The notes under the pieces: model-generated | What the model saw: only the letters and a program-made list of their open reading frames with translations | The model's database searches: none | Told to the model about the DNA's origin: nothing | Assembly (NCBI GenBank): GCA_002394125.1 | Contig: DGSY01000038.1 | Coordinates: 223 to 6,964, forward strand | Origin: Ruminococcus sp. UBA4350 | GTDB taxonomy: Bacteria; Bacillota; Clostridia; Oscillospirales; Ruminococcaceae | Length of the DNA stretch: 6,742 nucleotides | Direction of reading: 5' to 3' | In this document: piece by piece, positions 5,726-6,742 of the stretch | Layout of the letters: the number at the start of each line of letters is the position of its first letter | How positions within the stretch are numbered: position 1 is the first letter of the stretch | Position numbers and translations under genes: made by a program

Positions 5726-6742
5726 TCAGAAACGGAAATACAGGAACGGATTGTTCATTCCCATATAGATACAATACATGGATGCGCTCAGCACAACGAT
5801 AAGCTCCGGCACCCAGAAGAACTGAAGAAACTTTTTTTTGTTCCATTTCGGTACGCGCTGATAGAGCATCTCACGCAGATACGGCACGGCGAGCAGCAGC
5901 GCAAACCACCATTTCCGTGCGATGATGATATATGCCGCGATCAGCACCGTCTCTGCGATCCAGAAATAACGGCTCGCCGGATACTTCTGCCGTTCCTTCA
6001 TCGCCTTGAACAGCTTCTCCGGAAATGCGGTGCAGAAAATCAGGCCGATGATGAGCCATTTGCCGTAGGTGCCCCAGTATTTCACATAGTCCTTTGCCAT
6101 GAGCGCAGGACCGCCGAAGCCCCAGAGCTTCGAGAAATACATTCCGATCTGCTTCATGTCGGTGATCGCGAACAGCAGCCACGACATCGGGATCCAGAAC
6201 AGCATATACAGATGACCGAGCCATTTGCGCTTTTCGAGGATCCTGCCGAGTCCCGCCTTTTCGATCGAAAGCAGGCAGAACAGCAGCATTCCCCAGAGAA
6301 TGAAGTTCCAGTCGGCGCCGTGCCAGAAGCCGGTCAGCGTCCAGACAATGAACATATTGAGATACATTCTCCGCTTGCCCTTGCGGTTGCCGCCGAGCGG
6401 GAAATAGACATATTCCTTGAACCATGTGCCGAGTGTCATGTGCCAGCGGCGCCAGAATTCGGTCATCGTGGTCGAGATATACGGGTGGTCGAAGTTCTTC
6501 GGGAAATGGAAGCCGAACATCAGTCCCATGCCGATCGCCATCTGCGAATAACCGGAGAAGTCGAAATAAAGCTGCATACTGTAGGCGATAATGCCCATCC
6601 ACGCGGCCTTGCCGGAGATCGCATCATAGCCGACCGATTGCAGATCCGTCCAGAGCAGACCGAGCATATTGGCGAGCAGCACCTTGCGGCCGAGACCGAT
6701 GATGAAAAGCTGCACGCCCTCATTGAATTCCTCCGGCTTGAC
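5726..6742 (-). CDS. MBOAT family O-acyltransferase, AlgI-type (5' partial)
   Basis: The frame is open to the right edge, so the N-terminus is missing; 338 residues are visible. AlgI-type members are usually 450-520 residues, so about a quarter to a third is off-window. A GTG at 6715 is internal and not the start. Counting from base 6742, the visible part has the segment QLYFDFSGYSQMA (about 57-69), FWRRWHMTLGTWFKEY (96-111, His101) and GFWHGADWNF (138-147) with the invariant MBOAT His at 141. Several hydrophobic helices follow and the chain ends in NNPFLYFRF, a tail often seen in Firmicutes members. The protein is a polytopic membrane enzyme that moves acyl groups, usually acetyl, across or within the membrane for O-acylation of exported glycans, as for alginate (AlgI) or peptidoglycan (PatA); DltB is a more distant relative. 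The adjacent SGNH gene is the expected partner. The true acceptor polymer is not shown by the sequence. Confidence 0.93.
   Translation of the reverse strand, partial: VKPEEFNEGVQLFIIGLGRKVLLANMLGLLWTDLQSVGYDAISGKAAWMGIIAYSMQLYFDFSGYSQMAIGMGLMFGFHFPKNFDHPYISTTMTEFWRRWHMTLGTWFKEYVYFPLGGNRKGKRRMYLNMFIVWTLTGFWHGADWNFILWGMLLFCLLSIEKAGLGRILEKRKWLGHLYMLFWIPMSWLLFAITDMKQIGMYFSKLWGFGGPALMAKDYVKYWGTYGKWLIIGLIFCTAFPEKLFKAMKERQKYPASRYFWIAETVLIAAYIIIARKWWFALLLAVPYLREMLYQRVPKWNKKKFLQFFWVPELIVVLSASMYCIYMGMNNPFLYFRF

Noticed and set aside
4435..5802. A 455-codon open frame on the plus strand opposite the SGNH gene.
   Set aside because: It is an antisense shadow: Arg/Cys/Leu low-complexity protein with no domain, while the minus strand encodes an intact SGNH catalytic set.
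5871..6602. A 243-codon minus-strand frame overlapping the MBOAT gene in another frame.
   Set aside because: It has no membrane helices or motif and overlaps the conserved MBOAT core in frame-shifted form.

Overview
The window reads as a stretch of chromosome from a low-to-mid-GC Gram-positive anaerobe, most likely a Clostridia member of the Ruminococcus/Oscillospiraceae type. This is inferred from GGAGG-type ribosome binding sites, a Thr-rich wall-spanning linker of the kind common in ruminococci, a MacB-like ABC ATPase-permease fusion with a very large outer domain, and GC-ending codons. No database search was possible. There are six protein genes, two of them cut by the window edges. I see no RNA gene, insertion sequence or CRISPR array. 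Genes are tightly packed, and no gene-free stretch exceeds 75 bases.

Left part (1-2902, + strand): the 3' end of an ABC transporter gene encoding ATPase and permease in one chain. The Walker A region lies off the left edge. The outer domain carries a degenerate repeated helical motif. A hairpin (2915-2953) follows, then a small ACT-domain gene (2978-3343, + strand).

Middle (3350-4144, - strand): a microbial-type poly(ADP-ribose) glycohydrolase (macrodomain fold, GGG-x7-QEE signature). It converges on the ACT gene with only 6 bases between the stop codons. No terminator fits between them. The two visible hairpins lie on the far sides of the pair, and their T-tracts suit readthrough transcripts from the opposite gene. 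The convergent mRNAs may therefore overlap along their whole length.

Right part (4208-6742, - strand): a compact three-gene unit, transcribed right to left. It encodes an MBOAT (AlgI-type) membrane O-acyltransferase (5' end cut off), a membrane-anchored SGNH hydrolase/acyltransferase with an unusual Arg-rich repeat tail in the cytoplasm, and a 77-residue two-helix membrane protein. MBOAT plus SGNH is the usual pairing for O-acetylation of secreted or cell-wall polysaccharide: the MBOAT moves acyl groups across the membrane and the SGNH protein transfers them outside. The 77-residue protein is unrecognised.

The points most worth a second look are the convergent ACT/PARG pair with far-side terminators, the GERPRR-repeat cytoplasmic tail on the SGNH enzyme with its 27-bp DNA repeat, the small membrane protein in the acylation operon, and the repeated motif in the ABC transporter's outer domain. 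I found no clear evidence for a wholly new system.
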